Shown here piece by piece: positions 51,501 to 57,612 of a stretch of 64,000 bases of DNA; the first letter of the stretch is position 1; every line of letters starts with the position of its first letter. Under the pieces are notes generated by a model. That model saw only the letters and a list, made by a program, of their open reading frames with translations, was not told the origin of the DNA and ran no database searches. The position numbers were made by a program, and so were the translations under genes. This DNA is from Drosophila persimilis (lineage: Eukaryota; Arthropoda; Insecta; Diptera; Drosophilidae): contig NW_020825294.1 of NCBI RefSeq assembly GCF_003286085.1, positions 2,666,001-2,730,000 of the forward strand, in the 5' to 3' direction.

Positions 51501-54500
51501 TAAGAACTGTCTATGGCAGTTTGAAAGCGATAGGAGGCCCATTTGGCACAATGACTGTAATCAACACAAACAACCGAAAAATGGATGAAACCACCCTCAA
51601 ACCGCACAACACCACACCGTTACTCTCATACTTCCACACTCCACACACCTCATCCTCGTTATCCACTCCATCAAGTCAAAGTTGCATGCAATTTCTGTGT
51701 CCGTTTTTACCTTTTGTTGGTTCCGTTTTCCGTTGTGCCCCTTTGGGTTTTTTGTTGCCTCTTCAGTGTGCTATTAAATGCAAATAAATGCAGAAATTAA
51801 ATAAAAATACCTTAGCATACAATTACCCTTAGCATCTGTGTGTGTGTGTGTATACATATATATAAATTCATTTTTATATGCTTTCTCTGTTCCTTATTTC
51901 TGAAAACTTCCCTCCATTTGAATATTTCTTTCATGTTATGCCCTGCTCCAACCAACAACCAACAAACCAACAAACCAACAACCAAAAACAACCGACAACA
52001 ACCATCATTATTCATGTACCGTGTTATCCCGAACTCTCCCTGAACTCTCTATCTCTCTCTCTGTCTCTGTATATCTCCTCCTTGACTGACGCTTGCTGCA
52101 TAAAATTAAAAATATATACAAAATATAAAGATGGCAAGAGACGTCATAGAAATAAATTTGACGCGGCTAACGCTTTGCCTGATTATGGGGTTGAGGAGTG
52201 GCGTGACGGTGCACAAGGTAAGTACAAGCTCTCCCTTCCATACCCCCATAACCCCATAACCCTAACCCCCAACATACTTGTCCATCTACCCGTGGGTATC
52301 CCAGTCTTAGTGGCATTTATGGTCCGTACTGCACTTGTTTCTTTGCCTTCACAACTTGCATCTTGCCAGGGCCAGGGCCAGGGCAAAGTTTCCCCTTCTT
52401 TGAGTCTGCGTGTTGTATTTTCCTTTCATGGATTTCAGGTCCGTCGCCGTGTGATCTCATAATTTCAATGTTCTTTGGCGCCTTTTCCTCTACCACAGTG
52501 GCCGAAAACTTCCACGGCAAAAATTTCCGCTGCCTTGTTTGGCGAAGTGTTTAGCCCAAACGCTAAGAATTAATTAAATTTTCCGCATTCTGTGCGGAAT
52601 GACGCTTGCAGTCGGTGGTGGCTTCGCTGTTATTTTCATTCATTCAAATACAAAATGCATTTCATTGCTGCAGGAGGGCGCTGGCGTTGCTGGCATCTTG
52701 GATTTATGAAGTGCCATAAGCACGGACGGAAAAGGCAATAAATGGGAATTATAGCGAAAGAACTTTGGTTAAGAAATAACACGAAATTTGAAAACATGGA
52801 AAAGTGCGAGTAGGGGAGAAAATGGGGTATGAATGAACTTTGGAGAGGAAATGTAGTCATATTTATCATTGGAATACCATAGTGCTCAGCGTCCTAAAAG
52901 CCCAATCTAAATATTCTACCTTCGCTAAGATAACATATCAAAGGGCTTTGACTTTTTAAATGACTTTTGGTCAATACTCTGTGTATTTATTGAAAAATAT
53001 CTCTAGTGTAAACTAAGCATTAGTTTTTATTTGAATCCCATTTTTTCCATTCAATAAATGCTCCTATAGAGGCCAAAACACATTGCGAGTCGTTTAAGAT
53101 CATTTTTCAACTCGATATAAATTTAATAAATCCAACATTGCAAATTCCTAAAAGCCGCAACAAATTCTACCAACCACACGGCCAGAGCAAACCAAAAAGA
53201 AGAGAGAAAAAACTTGAAAAAAAAACATACAAATAACGAAAAAGAAATTTATTTGTATTTTATTCCATTTCCAGTTCCAATTCGAGTTCGAATGGATGTT
53301 AGACATTTGGAGCGTTGCATTTGTCATGTTCTGTGGCTGAATGCATCAGCGTTGTGTGTCCCTTTGGTCTGTGTTGATCTGTTGATCCCTTTTGTTGCCA
53401 GTCGGATAAATATTGCAGCAATAAAAATGCCATCGGGTGGCGAGTGCCACAGCAGGAGCAGGAGCAGCAACAATATCAACTCGAGTACAGCAATAGCAAC
53501 TAGCGACAATGTTGATTGACACTGACATTCTGTCGATGTCAATGACCAAGTCTGTTCGTCCACGTCCCAACATTTGGGTGGGACACGTGTCCTGTTGCAT
53601 GCACTTTATGGTTTGTCAAATGTGGCGGCTAAACTCTGTCCGGATGCCGATACGTCCCAAATTCCCATACGTCCCAAAGTTCGTGGCTGGGCTCCCGACC
53701 ACAGGCAGCAAATTAACCATGAACATTGGCTTTTCAAATTTTCTGCTACATGCTCTTAGGCTGAATTAATCCGTATTGAATCAGCAACCAGAAATATTTT
53801 GGTTTCCTTTTTCTGGTTCTGGGTCCTCTGTAATGGCTGTGTTTTTGTCTGTGTTTATTGCATTTAAAATGCAATTATTTAAGGCACGCGTCCGTAAAAT
53901 GCCGTTCAACCGACTGCACTAATGAACTGAAGCCAAAATGCTCCAGCGGGGGCGAAATGATGGCTCGGCTTTCCCCTGTCTCCTCAGCTCTCCTCTGCTT
54001 CGATCTGGCCCTGTCTGGGGCTCTGTCTCTGGCGCTGGCGCTGGCTCTGGCTCTGGCTCTGGAGGCATTCGTGCATTGCAAGTGCCCGAAAAGCAGAAAA
54101 AAAGAAGAATGCGGAAAAAACAGATAAAATGCCTGTTCATGGTGGAGGCAGCTATGGAGGGGAGTGAAAATGGGTGGAAGTAGGGGTGGGTGGCACTGCG
54201 GGGTCGAGTGGAAAAGGCTTTTCTTATAGTGGGCCGTTGACTTTATTGATTCAACATTGGAGTTTGGTGGCCCATGCTTCCATGTTTGCCCTGGGGAAGA
54301 GGGGGCAGTTTAATGAAGAGACTTAGGCGGAGATGCAGAAGTGGAAAAGAATGCAATTAGGGGATGGAAAAATGCTGTTCATTAAGGTTCTGGCCAAGTG
54401 GTTTTCCGACTTGAAAAATACTTAACTAATGTTAAATCTGCACCACAAAATGTTAGAAAATATTTAAGACGAATAACTTTAAAGTTTCTCACATTCTCAC

Positions 54501-57500
54501 ATTAATTTTGTTTTCTTTTGGGTTTGTTTCCCCATTTCAAATGCAAATATTCCCCAGAATTTTGAAATATTCGCACAATAAATATTGATTACAGTGCCCC
54601 GCCAAAAGAAAAGAGAGCAAATCAAACAGCTTTGGCATTCCATATTTTATTTAAACGGATCGCATTCAAAACAAAGGCTGCACCAAATGTACCACAAAAT
54701 CCCAATGGGAAATGCTTTTTTGATTGATTGTCGATTGGCAGTTCTGACGTTGATTTCTCAACGAATCGTCGCGGCTTATAAATAAAATATCAAAAAAGGT
54801 ACGAGTGTCGAAAAGGAAAGGGGAACAGCCGCGAATGCCCAAAAGGGAAATATTTATTGCTTGACATCAAATGAAATATGCCATCAAAATTGTCTGACTG
54901 TCGCTCTGACACCTTTTCAATGTGTTCTCAATCAAGCGTAAATGCGGGCATTGACTTGACTCCCCTCCCGCTCCCACCGCCCCTCACCGAATCTATCTGT
55001 CTTTGTTTTGCCGTTGACATAAATCAAATGCGCACCAGGAATAGGAATGGGGTCTGTCCCAGGCCCAGTCCCTGAGAAATCAATCACAGAGGTGTTTGAT
55101 CACATATGTGGGTCGAAACTTTGGGGATTTCCGATAGCCGCCAGACATCTGAGCTGCTTGAGCCCCGTATCTCTCACATTTTTAGATAGATTCACAGAAT
55201 GTTCCTAGAATGGGGAGTTTCATGTATTTCAACCTTGAACATTTCGATTCAAAGTCCCATCCTCATTTATAGACAATTCAATTTCAATTTTGGCCCACGG
55301 CCAGCAATAGGTCCTCTCCATATATAGTCCTGACCCCCAATGTGCCCATCTATCACTTGATATTTATGACTCTGACTGTTGTGAAAGCAACAACAGCAGC
55401 CACCCCCCATAACCATACATAAAAATCGATTCAGGAGAACAGAGCCCACGGAATGCGCTCTTAAAGCCCACTTTGTTGTTATTTATGGGGCCAGCTGATG
55501 AAAAGCCAAATGCCAAAAGATTAAAAGCAGATAAAATATCTATAATAGCCCCCCACACTCCATCACAGTGGGAATATCCTCGGGAAAGGGTGCATATGAG
55601 AACTAGGAACGCAGAAGTATAATGATGGATTGCTGCAATTAGGGAGTGATTTTTTAATTTCGCGTTCGCCCCAGCTTCAGTTTCAATATTGTCTCCTTTT
55701 TGTTCCCCATTTCGACCCACTTGGACCACGGTACCACGTTCATCAGACATTGACATGCGGTCAACAAAGTGCGTTCAATGACGTGCATAAAAACAAGCAG
55801 CCACAGCACTCAATCAGTCCGAGAAAGTGGGGGACGGGTAAGGGGACTGGGACCAAAGACGTCAAAAGACGCAGACAGAGCCACAGCCGGGGGTGCCCGG
55901 TGAAATATTGTCAAGTAATCGCTGTCCAAATGCCCGACCAATGCCTTGACGATATAAAGACGTACAATGACGCTGTAAAACGGAGGAAAATTGTGGAAAT
56001 ATAAACAAGAAAGACTCGTGAAAAGGGACAACTGAGGGATGTCAGCAAGCTTACTCGAGCTGGGCTGGAGGCGCTAAGTGAACTCCATAAATATAGCCGT
56101 GAAATATTGAGACTGGCGCTATATGGCTGCAGGGGGTGTGTTTCTTGGGTTGTTGCACCTGCCAAGTGACTGTAAGAGTGAAATATCAAAGGGAGTCAGA
56201 CTAGAGAGTGAGCATAGAAAACAAAGTGAACCACAAAGAATTGAGTCATTGAACAGAGTTAGGGATCGAAGAATATCGGGCGATTGGTTCGGCCTAGCTT
56301 AGAATAAGTATCAATCATATATGTATTTCTCGCAGCAGGACCATAAGCCATGTTTATTCCCAAAGTAATCGTTGTCAAATTAATTTAGATTCCACAAAGC
56401 TAACCCAAAAGATAGCCCAATGACATTTTGAGTCGGGGTCATCAGTCTCTTTCTAATCTCTTTCATCAAATGTCAGTGGACCAATCGCGAAAGAGAATTC
56501 AATAAATTAACCAGCAAAGTAACCCCAAACAAAGCCAAACCAAACCAAACCAGAGCACACACGGACACGAAGAACTATTAAGTGCACAGCATACTTGCCG
56601 GCAGTCAAGAGCAATTTTCTTTAATACCACCCAGACAGCCCCTTCCCATATCCTTCCCTATCCTGGAATCCAATACCAACCCCCATCTGACCCAGTCCCC
56701 ATGATGATAATGTATCCAATGCCAGTTTGGTGTTCGCCAAACGCACAAAATAAATGAAAATATAAACCCGACTAACCAAAAAACTGATTACTACATGGTC
56801 TGCTTCTCCTTCTCTCTTTCTCTTTCTCGTCAGGCAACCATGCTGGGAACAATGGCGATAACAATCAAACGCCCGTGCGTAATCCGCCTGGAGCATTTCA
56901 CAATTCTGCAGGCTCACTGGCGCAGCATAATCTACTTGGTAAAATAATGCGCGGCATTAAAACGCAATCATTGGGGATTTTCAAACGTTTATCGAGTTCC
57001 TTGCCAGCGGCGCTCTGGCTGTCGACGTTATCGTTATCATCGCCGACTCGGTGGCGTATGAGTAATATGAAAAACCAGCCGCACACACAGGAGACTGTTG
57101 TCAACGGCGAGCCAGCAGCTGGTTGCTGGGAGAGCAGCACGAACAGCAACACGACCATCGGGAGCAGGAGCACAACCACCATCAACAGCCTACCATTTTG
57201 GGCGTGGCAATTGCGCATATTTCACATTGCTCATACGCCGTGTGTTGCGTCAACGCAGTATTCGAAATGCCAACGGCAATGGCAGTGGAAGAGGCAGTGG
57301 CAGTGGCAAAGGCAATGGCAAAGGCAATGGCCACTGCTCATTTGCATAGTAATATTGGCTGGCAGCTTTGTTGTGCTCCTCCCGATGCTGCTGCATTTTA
57401 TCGGCCGCCACATCGCCACATTTTCTATTAGCACGGCGCATAGGCAACATTTAATGCTTACATTTTGGGCAGGCGCTGGTAATAAGGTTGTCGCCATACA

Positions 57501-57612
57501 CGCCGCAGCGACAAGAGCAACAAAGCCAACAGCAACAACAACAACAACAGCCACATCCGCAGCCAGGCCAAATACATTTGCAATGCCCTGCCTTCGAAAG
57601 TTTTCAAGATGA
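6319..57612 (+). CDS. Dpr-interacting protein (DIP) family Ig cell-surface receptor, probably DIP-beta (12 coding exons)
   Basis: DIPs are neuronal surface receptors that bind Dpr proteins through their first Ig domain and specify synaptic partners. Reconstructed CDS: 6319-6502, 40041-40082, 40485-40690, 40757-40822, 40905-40944, 41023-41178, 41251-41379, 46808-46945, 50558-50722, 50928-50987, 52131-52217, 56834-57612. All junctions are GT/AG, phases agree, and the sum is 2052 nt (683 aa). Signal peptide: hydrophobic segment about 38-57, ending ALA|E. Three Ig domains follow, with cysteine pairs C101-C162, C205-C255 and C298-C359. The Ig cores carry DRGWYMCQVNTDPM, AAYLCVASNGVPPSISKRV and FGTYRCVAKNSLGETDG, typical of DIPs. 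The 40-bp to 5.4-kb exon spacing and a 33.5-kb first intron are normal for the family. Assignment to DIP-beta is by elimination against remembered paralogs and needs alignment. The C-terminal 200 residues are the least certain part. Confidence 0.9.
6960..7235. mobile_element. Interspersed repeat fragment (transposon-derived)
   Basis: The segment contains GTTTCTGAGATATTGACG, GGACAGACAGATATGGCTC, ATCGACTCGGCTATTGATG and a terminal TACCCTTCGAGTAGCGGGTA. Combinations like these are found near the ends of several dispersed fly transposable elements. No open reading frame or intact ends are visible, so it is a non-autonomous or truncated copy. I cannot name the family from sequence alone. Confidence 0.55.
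8596..9147 (-). CDS. Hypothetical basic protein, possibly not real
   Basis: A 183-codon ATG-initiated frame on the minus strand inside DIP intron 1. The middle is Lys/Glu/Gln-rich (MGSSSRKNKKKLSKEEKFGK from residue 71) and the end is more hydrophobic. The length is unusual for DNA this AT-rich, and internal amino-acid composition is protein-like. Codon use, however, lacks the strong C/G third-position bias of the neighbours. No domain is recognised. It could be a young gene, a decayed gene or chance. Confidence 0.3.
   Translation of the reverse strand: MLYCFGSRTHQRRGNSERNRLEKNARHLMHNLCLFRNNRKKEIVTLRIYPSEHKSSNGDQLLRRIKKAKNMGSSSRKNKKKLSKEEKFGKSQSEEGRDGQNPQRQFERRQAPVRRPRFAFENEPNIEYSAHPRVLIGAMQKRSIRHGCRIIPVPEFEFVLNLTYTLMIYIFVGCLDSRTFRQS
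9976..11763 (+). CDS. FAD-dependent mitochondrial glycerol-3-phosphate dehydrogenase paralog (intronless, Gpo-like A)
   Basis: The family oxidises sn-glycerol 3-phosphate to dihydroxyacetone phosphate on the outer face of the inner mitochondrial membrane and reduces ubiquinone (glycerophosphate shuttle). The protein is 595 aa from a good start (CAAAAATG). A cysteine-containing, Arg/Lys-poor N-terminal extension precedes the dinucleotide fold DVLVIGGGAMGCGCALDAAS (residues 61-80), then SSSKSSKLLHGG, CVINASGAFVDSVR, GTHIVLPGY and a C-terminal helical domain ending at GMGTVTLADSIG. The EF-hand extension of canonical GPD2 is absent. The conserved GGKWTTYR region reads SGDWTNYR, so activity may be altered. 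D. melanogaster has three such genes (Gpo1-3). The lack of introns suggests a retrocopy. It is nested in DIP intron 1 on the same strand, with an AATAAA at 11805. Confidence 0.88.
   Translation: MFKLYCVLSRSPYVTGCCICAPIKAQSTLSTQHQAHSHSLADLVLPSRSKQLDGLTDNLFDVLVIGGGAMGCGCALDAASRGLKTALVEVSDFGSGSSSKSSKLLHGGLHIMQSALKKFDTNQLTFLYDALHERALFLKTAPHLVKPVAMIMPIEQYRDLPGLWLLLKMYDVLAGSSKLKASHFLNAKQTHFACPMLRMDHLKGSLVSYELQMDDARLCLALALTAARQGANVANYVQLQQLVPPDLAGIRLAIVKDLLTQRQLALKARCVINASGAFVDSVRQMDSNKALAIASPTAGTHIVLPGYFAKSCAVHGLLPGEIFAIPWQGHTLVGCSDGALGLEPLETEVDALLDKFRQRIRQDVVLGKEHVLSAWKGLWTTVSAPGLSSPESRRPVLLASDRRLLTIASGDWTNYRAMAEGTIDGAIKTVGLQPQSECCTHQLPLEGALHWTKELPLELMRSFDLSADVAFHLSESYGSNAFTLLSAFDGCHRRLHDQLPHIEAEVHYAVLFEYALTAVDVLARRTRVAFVDVAAAMQILPRVVEIMAERLNWSRAVQRDQMFRTSRFLKEEMGMGTVTLADSIGQKMAKRIGAK
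11764..12506. other. Spacer between Gpo-like A and the RNPS1-like gene
   Basis: Short convergent intergenic region. It holds the 3' ends of the plus-strand dehydrogenase and the minus-strand RNPS1-like gene, with a possible minus-strand AATAAA (complement of 12141-12146). No coding exon is seen. Confidence 0.6.
11805..11810 (+). terminator. Polyadenylation signal of Gpo-like A
   Basis: AATAAA lies 42 bp after the stop codon, giving a very short 3' UTR and supporting an independent transcript inside the host intron. Confidence 0.7.
12507..14246 (-). CDS. RNPS1-like RRM protein with long RS/serine-rich N-terminus (intronless)
   Basis: A 579-aa protein from ATG 14246; the in-frame codons upstream are not ATG. 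The first 435 residues are Ser/Lys/Arg-rich and disordered, with an acidic Ser patch, a GSNSKPK/SSNAKP-like repeat zone and an alternating SRSRSRSR tract near 390-410. One RRM occupies about 438-516, with RNP2 LHIKGL and RNP1 GRGFAFVEF, and ends MDGGQIDSRRIVVSAF. A second RS stretch closes the protein. RNPS1 is the peripheral exon-junction-complex factor that links splicing and decay, and its RRM has the same VTKEH..EIFGNFG and MDGGQID signature. Absence of introns suggests a retroposed copy of the canonical RnpS1. Alternatives are other SR-type splicing factors. It is nested in DIP intron 1, antisense. Confidence 0.8.
   Translation of the reverse strand: MLSQMQVKTNTGGDLPVNCLDGSLATSATEESKKDEPAKTSKPELGKLHKPGRKSSSKPKKSKSSSSSETSSLSSISMGYNESDLTGSTSPDRSSNSSDSSAHRCCRRRSHRRSRHEKPSNTHRRRSGHSKSSKSCMRRRALPVTDSAPKEGAEGANSDSEEDARPSRKKRNNRYKDVAIQTSPPKKSIHKSKPAAARTSSSSRSGSVAKTASHASKAEGAGSSSKADNMSDSTGSNSKPKNSSSNAKPISDALGTKPKDPELTTKDSKDSTKTVDEEIKHSVTNSSLDIKPTDTGSNPKLSIVASKPIDTGSNTKCQTTNSKGDVKPTTLPITSNSSANSKPGKAAGTSQLPVASITSNSGSNQPPAKPGLMQRSIRTRSRSPSRSRSRSRSRSRSRGHSKSRSPTRNRYRRMTSPNSTRYGRERGSCHSGAPPISKVRLHIKGLSRQVTKEHVTEIFGNFGPLTAVDFPIELYGDHTGRGFAFVEFANPTDCARAIKNMDGGQIDSRRIVVSAFRPTKVRATWRRRYSPVHGSGGSRTRSRSRSRKRSSSASRSRYRSRSSPRYGQCRGPKPRGYQY
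14492..14497 (-). terminator. Polyadenylation signal of the fibrinogen-domain gene
   Basis: AATAAA on the minus strand (TTTATT on plus), about 25 bp past the stop codon. Confidence 0.65.
14522..15794 (-). CDS. Secreted fibrinogen-related domain (FReD) protein, three exons
   Basis: The CDS is the complement of 14522-14699, 14754-15640 and 15711-15794 (1149 nt, 382 aa). Introns of 54 and 70 bp have GT/AG ends and matching phases. Exon 1 gives a signal peptide (MLLGLILLCVLRYSTG). Residues about 47-150 are hydrophilic and probably coiled coil. The fibrinogen domain runs about 156-372, with the family signature GPGWIVVQRR, WAEYMNGFG, GEFFIGL, ELYIELQDF and GGWWFEDCAQSSLNGRY. Cysteines C158/C182 and C307/C321 fit the conserved disulfides, and the Ca2+-site aspartates are partly kept (D296, D298). 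Fly FReDs are secreted, lectin-like or immune-associated proteins, and no ligand can be inferred. A GATA-type TTTGATAAGA lies about 100 bp upstream on its strand. Confidence 0.9.
15795..16398. other. Intergenic: FReD promoter side and Gpo-like B 3' end
   Basis: Minus-strand promoter region of the FReD gene, with TGATAAG (complement of 15896-15902) and an AT-rich TATA-like run near 15918-15930. The far end holds the 3' end of Gpo-like B. No coding exon seen. Confidence 0.5.
16278..16283 (-). terminator. Polyadenylation signal of Gpo-like B
   Basis: AATAAA on the minus strand (TTTATT on plus), about 115 bp beyond the stop codon. Confidence 0.6.
16399..18679 (-). CDS. FAD-dependent mitochondrial glycerol-3-phosphate dehydrogenase paralog with basic C-terminal tail (two exons, Gpo-like B)
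   Basis: The CDS is the complement of 16399-18144 and 18203-18679 (740 aa). The 58-bp intron has donor AAG|GTGAGC and acceptor CTCAAG, joining YWLGFK to AYDWLAG. The N-terminus is Arg/Ser-rich and acid-free (a likely mitochondrial presequence), followed by DVLVIGGGSAGCGCAVDAAS (about 52-71). The FAD-binding SSKLIHGG of the family reads SSKLIDGSG here, a change at a conserved position. GGRWSTYR is retained. A charged PEARPEVRPEA-type tandem repeat (about 387-412) is inserted before it. The last 130 residues form a Lys/Ser/Thr-rich tail replacing the EF-hands of canonical GPD2. It keeps one intron, so it is not a simple retrocopy. It lies about 4.6 kb from paralog A in opposite orientation. Testis-biased expression, as I recall for fly Gpo2/Gpo3, is inference. 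Confidence 0.87.
17385..17470 (-). repeat. Tandem minisatellite inside Gpo-like B coding region
   Basis: Imperfect 12-18-bp units related to CCGGAGGCAAGACC encode the PEARPE/PEVRPE/PELGLEL repeat. It is a lineage-specific length-variable insertion between conserved core motifs. Confidence 0.75.
19200..19223. repeat. GGCA/GACA microsatellite
   Basis: Run of GGCAGGCA grading into GACAGACA units in the DIP intron; no coding significance. Confidence 0.8.
24145..24166 (+). promoter_or_regulatory. Recursive splice site (ratchet point), zero-nucleotide exon
   Basis: A pyrimidine-rich acceptor (CTACTTTCTATTTGCAG) is fused directly to a perfect donor (GTAAGT); AG ends at 24159 and GT starts at 24160. 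This juxtaposition is the established signature of recursive splicing in long fly introns. It divides the 33.5-kb DIP intron 1 into 17.7 and 15.9 kb. Among the AG|GTRAG-like sites I noticed in this intron, it is the only one with both halves strong. Confidence 0.8.
25707..25725. repeat. TG dinucleotide microsatellite
   Basis: About nine TG units in the intron of the DIP gene. Confidence 0.8.
26385..26411. repeat. TCTCTG microsatellite
   Basis: Imperfect CTCTGTCTCTGTCTCT run, partly pure pyrimidine/G; intronic. Confidence 0.7.
33566..33589. repeat. CTGT tetranucleotide microsatellite
   Basis: Six CTGT units, intronic. Confidence 0.85.
33796..33815. repeat. TG dinucleotide microsatellite
   Basis: Ten TG units, intronic. 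Confidence 0.8.
36095..36127. repeat. GA dinucleotide microsatellite
   Basis: GAGAGA tract interrupted by a G run; also a potential GAGA-factor/CLAMP-type binding tract in the host intron (inference). Confidence 0.75.
40041..40082 (+). CDS. DIP coding exon 2 (42-nt linker microexon)
   Basis: The exon follows an excellent polypyrimidine acceptor (CCTTTTCCATTGCAG) and ends AAG|GTAATT. In phase it encodes (G)KHTRLDTQQTAQE(D), joining the mature N-terminus to the first Ig strand. Both ends are phase 1. Confidence 0.8.
40485..41379 (+). CDS. DIP coding exons 3-7: Ig domains 1 and 2
   Basis: Five exons (40485-40690, 40757-40822, 40905-40944, 41023-41178, 41251-41379) are separated by introns of 66-82 bp. 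They encode Ig1 (strand-B cysteine in ALLACVVEN, Trp in YKVAWVRVDTQ, strand-F cysteine in GWYMCQVNT) and Ig2 (VSLMCKARGYPEPYVMWRR to MAAYLCVASNGVP). Junction phases are 0, 0, 1, 1, 1. The exon 7 donor CAAT|GTGAGT opens the intron that holds the palindromic repeat. Confidence 0.95.
41925..42187 (+). pseudogene. Copy 1 of an unidentified gene's terminal exon (sense)
   Basis: A perfect acceptor (AGCTTCCTTCACAG) precedes AGGACTTACGTACCC. The frame GLTYPSLSHKPSS leads to repeated RPSPIP-type residues and then breaks at TAG (AGGAAACTAG). The original end survives in the same family of frames as SFNLAMNNKDFDYGNQG..., stop 42185-42187. AATAAA follows at 42282. The copy starts mid-intron at about 41885, so its upstream exon is missing. 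I do not recognise the parent gene. Confidence 0.6.
42282..42287 (+). terminator. Poly(A) signal inside palindrome copy 1
   Basis: AATAAA lies 95 bp after the fragment's stop. With the strong acceptor at 41924 it forms a complete potential terminal exon inside DIP intron 7. Confidence 0.45.
42349..43200 (+). repeat. Forward tandem array, 7 units of alternating about 110 and 130 bp
   Basis: Units begin near 42349, 42471, 42581, 42711, 42822, 42953 and 43085, each with a core like CACGTCCCGATCGGGC followed by AAATA.CGGAGAAAAC and then CCTTGATAAGGACTCC. Spacings of 122, 110, 130, 111, 131 and 132 bp suggest a dimeric higher-order unit. Confidence 0.8.
43380..43975 (-). repeat. Inverted tandem array, 5 units
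   Basis: Reverse-complement copies of the same unit, with cores near 43387, 43507, 43637, 43768 and 43879. They can pair with the forward array. Confidence 0.8.
44130..44548 (-). pseudogene. Copy 2 of the same gene fragment (antisense, two exons)
   Basis: Exon complement 44447-44548 (acceptor AAGCAG, VNWRNCSFTPTEYNV..., donor GTAAGT), 58-bp intron, exon complement 44130-44388 (acceptor TTCCTTCACAG). Relative to copy 3 it has a 1-bp insertion in the first exon (CGCAACCCCCC). It retains an in-frame TAA (GAATAACCG) in the second exon before the end ...SSSFNLAKDSRDFDYNNQG. Splice sites are intact although the frame is broken. Confidence 0.6.
44693..45105 (-). pseudogene. Copy 3 of the same gene fragment (antisense, two exons)
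   Basis: Exon complement 45005-45105 keeps an open first exon (VNWRNCSFTPTEYNVSHPHS... in phase 2). Intron 44947-45004. Exon complement 44693-44946 has lost 5 bp (AGTCG) relative to copy 2 and ends ...KDSKDFDYNNQGRSYALQ. Copies 2 and 3 form a tandem duplication with a period of about 550 bp. Confidence 0.6.
46808..46945 (+). CDS. DIP coding exon 8: first half of Ig domain 3
   Basis: The acceptor is CTCTTTTCACAG. The phase-1 exon encodes FPPMLSIPNQLEGAYVGQDV to WTTERGDMIIS, including the strand-B cysteine C298. The donor is TCGG|GTGAGT. Confidence 0.95.
46946..50557 (+). other. DIP intron 8
   Basis: A 3.6-kb intron splitting Ig3. I see a GA microsatellite (48327-48343), a CCCAGTCCCAGCCCCAG-type repeat near 50058-50105 and no gene. 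Confidence 0.7.
50558..50722 (+). CDS. DIP coding exon 9: second half of Ig domain 3
   Basis: The acceptor is CGCATATTTTCAG. The exon encodes DTSRAGDKYETTSTVSGY to CVAKNSLGETDGNIKLD, carrying the strand-F cysteine C359 and the DIP-typical motif after it. The donor is GATG|GTAAGA. Phase 1 at both ends. Confidence 0.95.
50928..50987 (+). CDS. DIP coding exon 10: juxtamembrane linker
   Basis: This 60-nt, phase 1-1 exon encodes EMPTPTTAIISEMAMLNRSY after a TTTTTAATTTACAG acceptor, with donor TATG|GTGAGA. The EMP/EIP-type start after Ig3 is usual for DIPs. Being frame-neutral, it could be skipped. Confidence 0.85.
50988..52130 (+). other. DIP intron 10
   Basis: A 1.1-kb AT-rich intron with a GT run at 51837-51850. 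It ends in the weak acceptor of exon 11. Nothing else seen. Confidence 0.7.
52131..52217 (+). CDS. DIP coding exon 11: optional basic linker exon
   Basis: This 87-nt, phase 1-1 exon encodes DGKRRHRNKFDAANALPDYG and a short acidic end, with donor CAAG|GTAAGT. Its acceptor (TACAAAATATAAAG) lacks a polypyrimidine tract, so I expect it to be alternatively spliced. KRRHR is a possible basic cleavage or cytoskeletal-contact motif (inference). Confidence 0.7.
52218..56833 (+). other. DIP intron 11
   Basis: A 4.6-kb intron before the last exon. It contains a CTGGCTCTGG repeat (54024-54062) and short frames without coding character. No nested gene supported. Confidence 0.65.
54024..54062. repeat. TCTGGC/GCTGGC hexamer repeat
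   Basis: Imperfect hexamer run that opens Ala-Leu and Gly-Ser frames; intronic. Confidence 0.75.
56834..57612 (+). CDS. DIP coding exon 12: C-terminal region (boundaries of true coding uncertain)
   Basis: The acceptor is TCTTTCTCTTTCTCGTCAG. The phase is right for (G)NHAGNNGDNNQTPVRNPPG, with the stop TGA at 57610-57612. The first third looks coding. A donor-like TTG|GTAAAA at 56938/56939 allows an alternative exit. Downstream is a Gln/Trp tract from a GGCAATGGCAGT repeat, then one hydrophobic stretch (residues about 591-615, PLLICIVILAGSFVVLLPML) that could span a membrane. It is followed by about 68 polar residues, so a GPI signal is not obvious in this isoform. Confidence 0.65.
57271..57333. 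repeat. GGCAATGGCAGTGG repeat inside DIP exon 12
   Basis: Imperfect GGCAAT/GGCAGT units, read in the DIP frame as a Gln/Trp/Arg tract (QWQWKRQWQW). It raises doubt about whether this part of exon 12 is translated. Confidence 0.75.

Noticed and set aside
57123-57554. Alternative frames and minus-strand poly(Leu-Pro) ORFs over DIP exon 12
   Set aside because: Generated by the GGCAATGGCAGT repeat. Only the DIP frame joins in phase to the splice acceptor.
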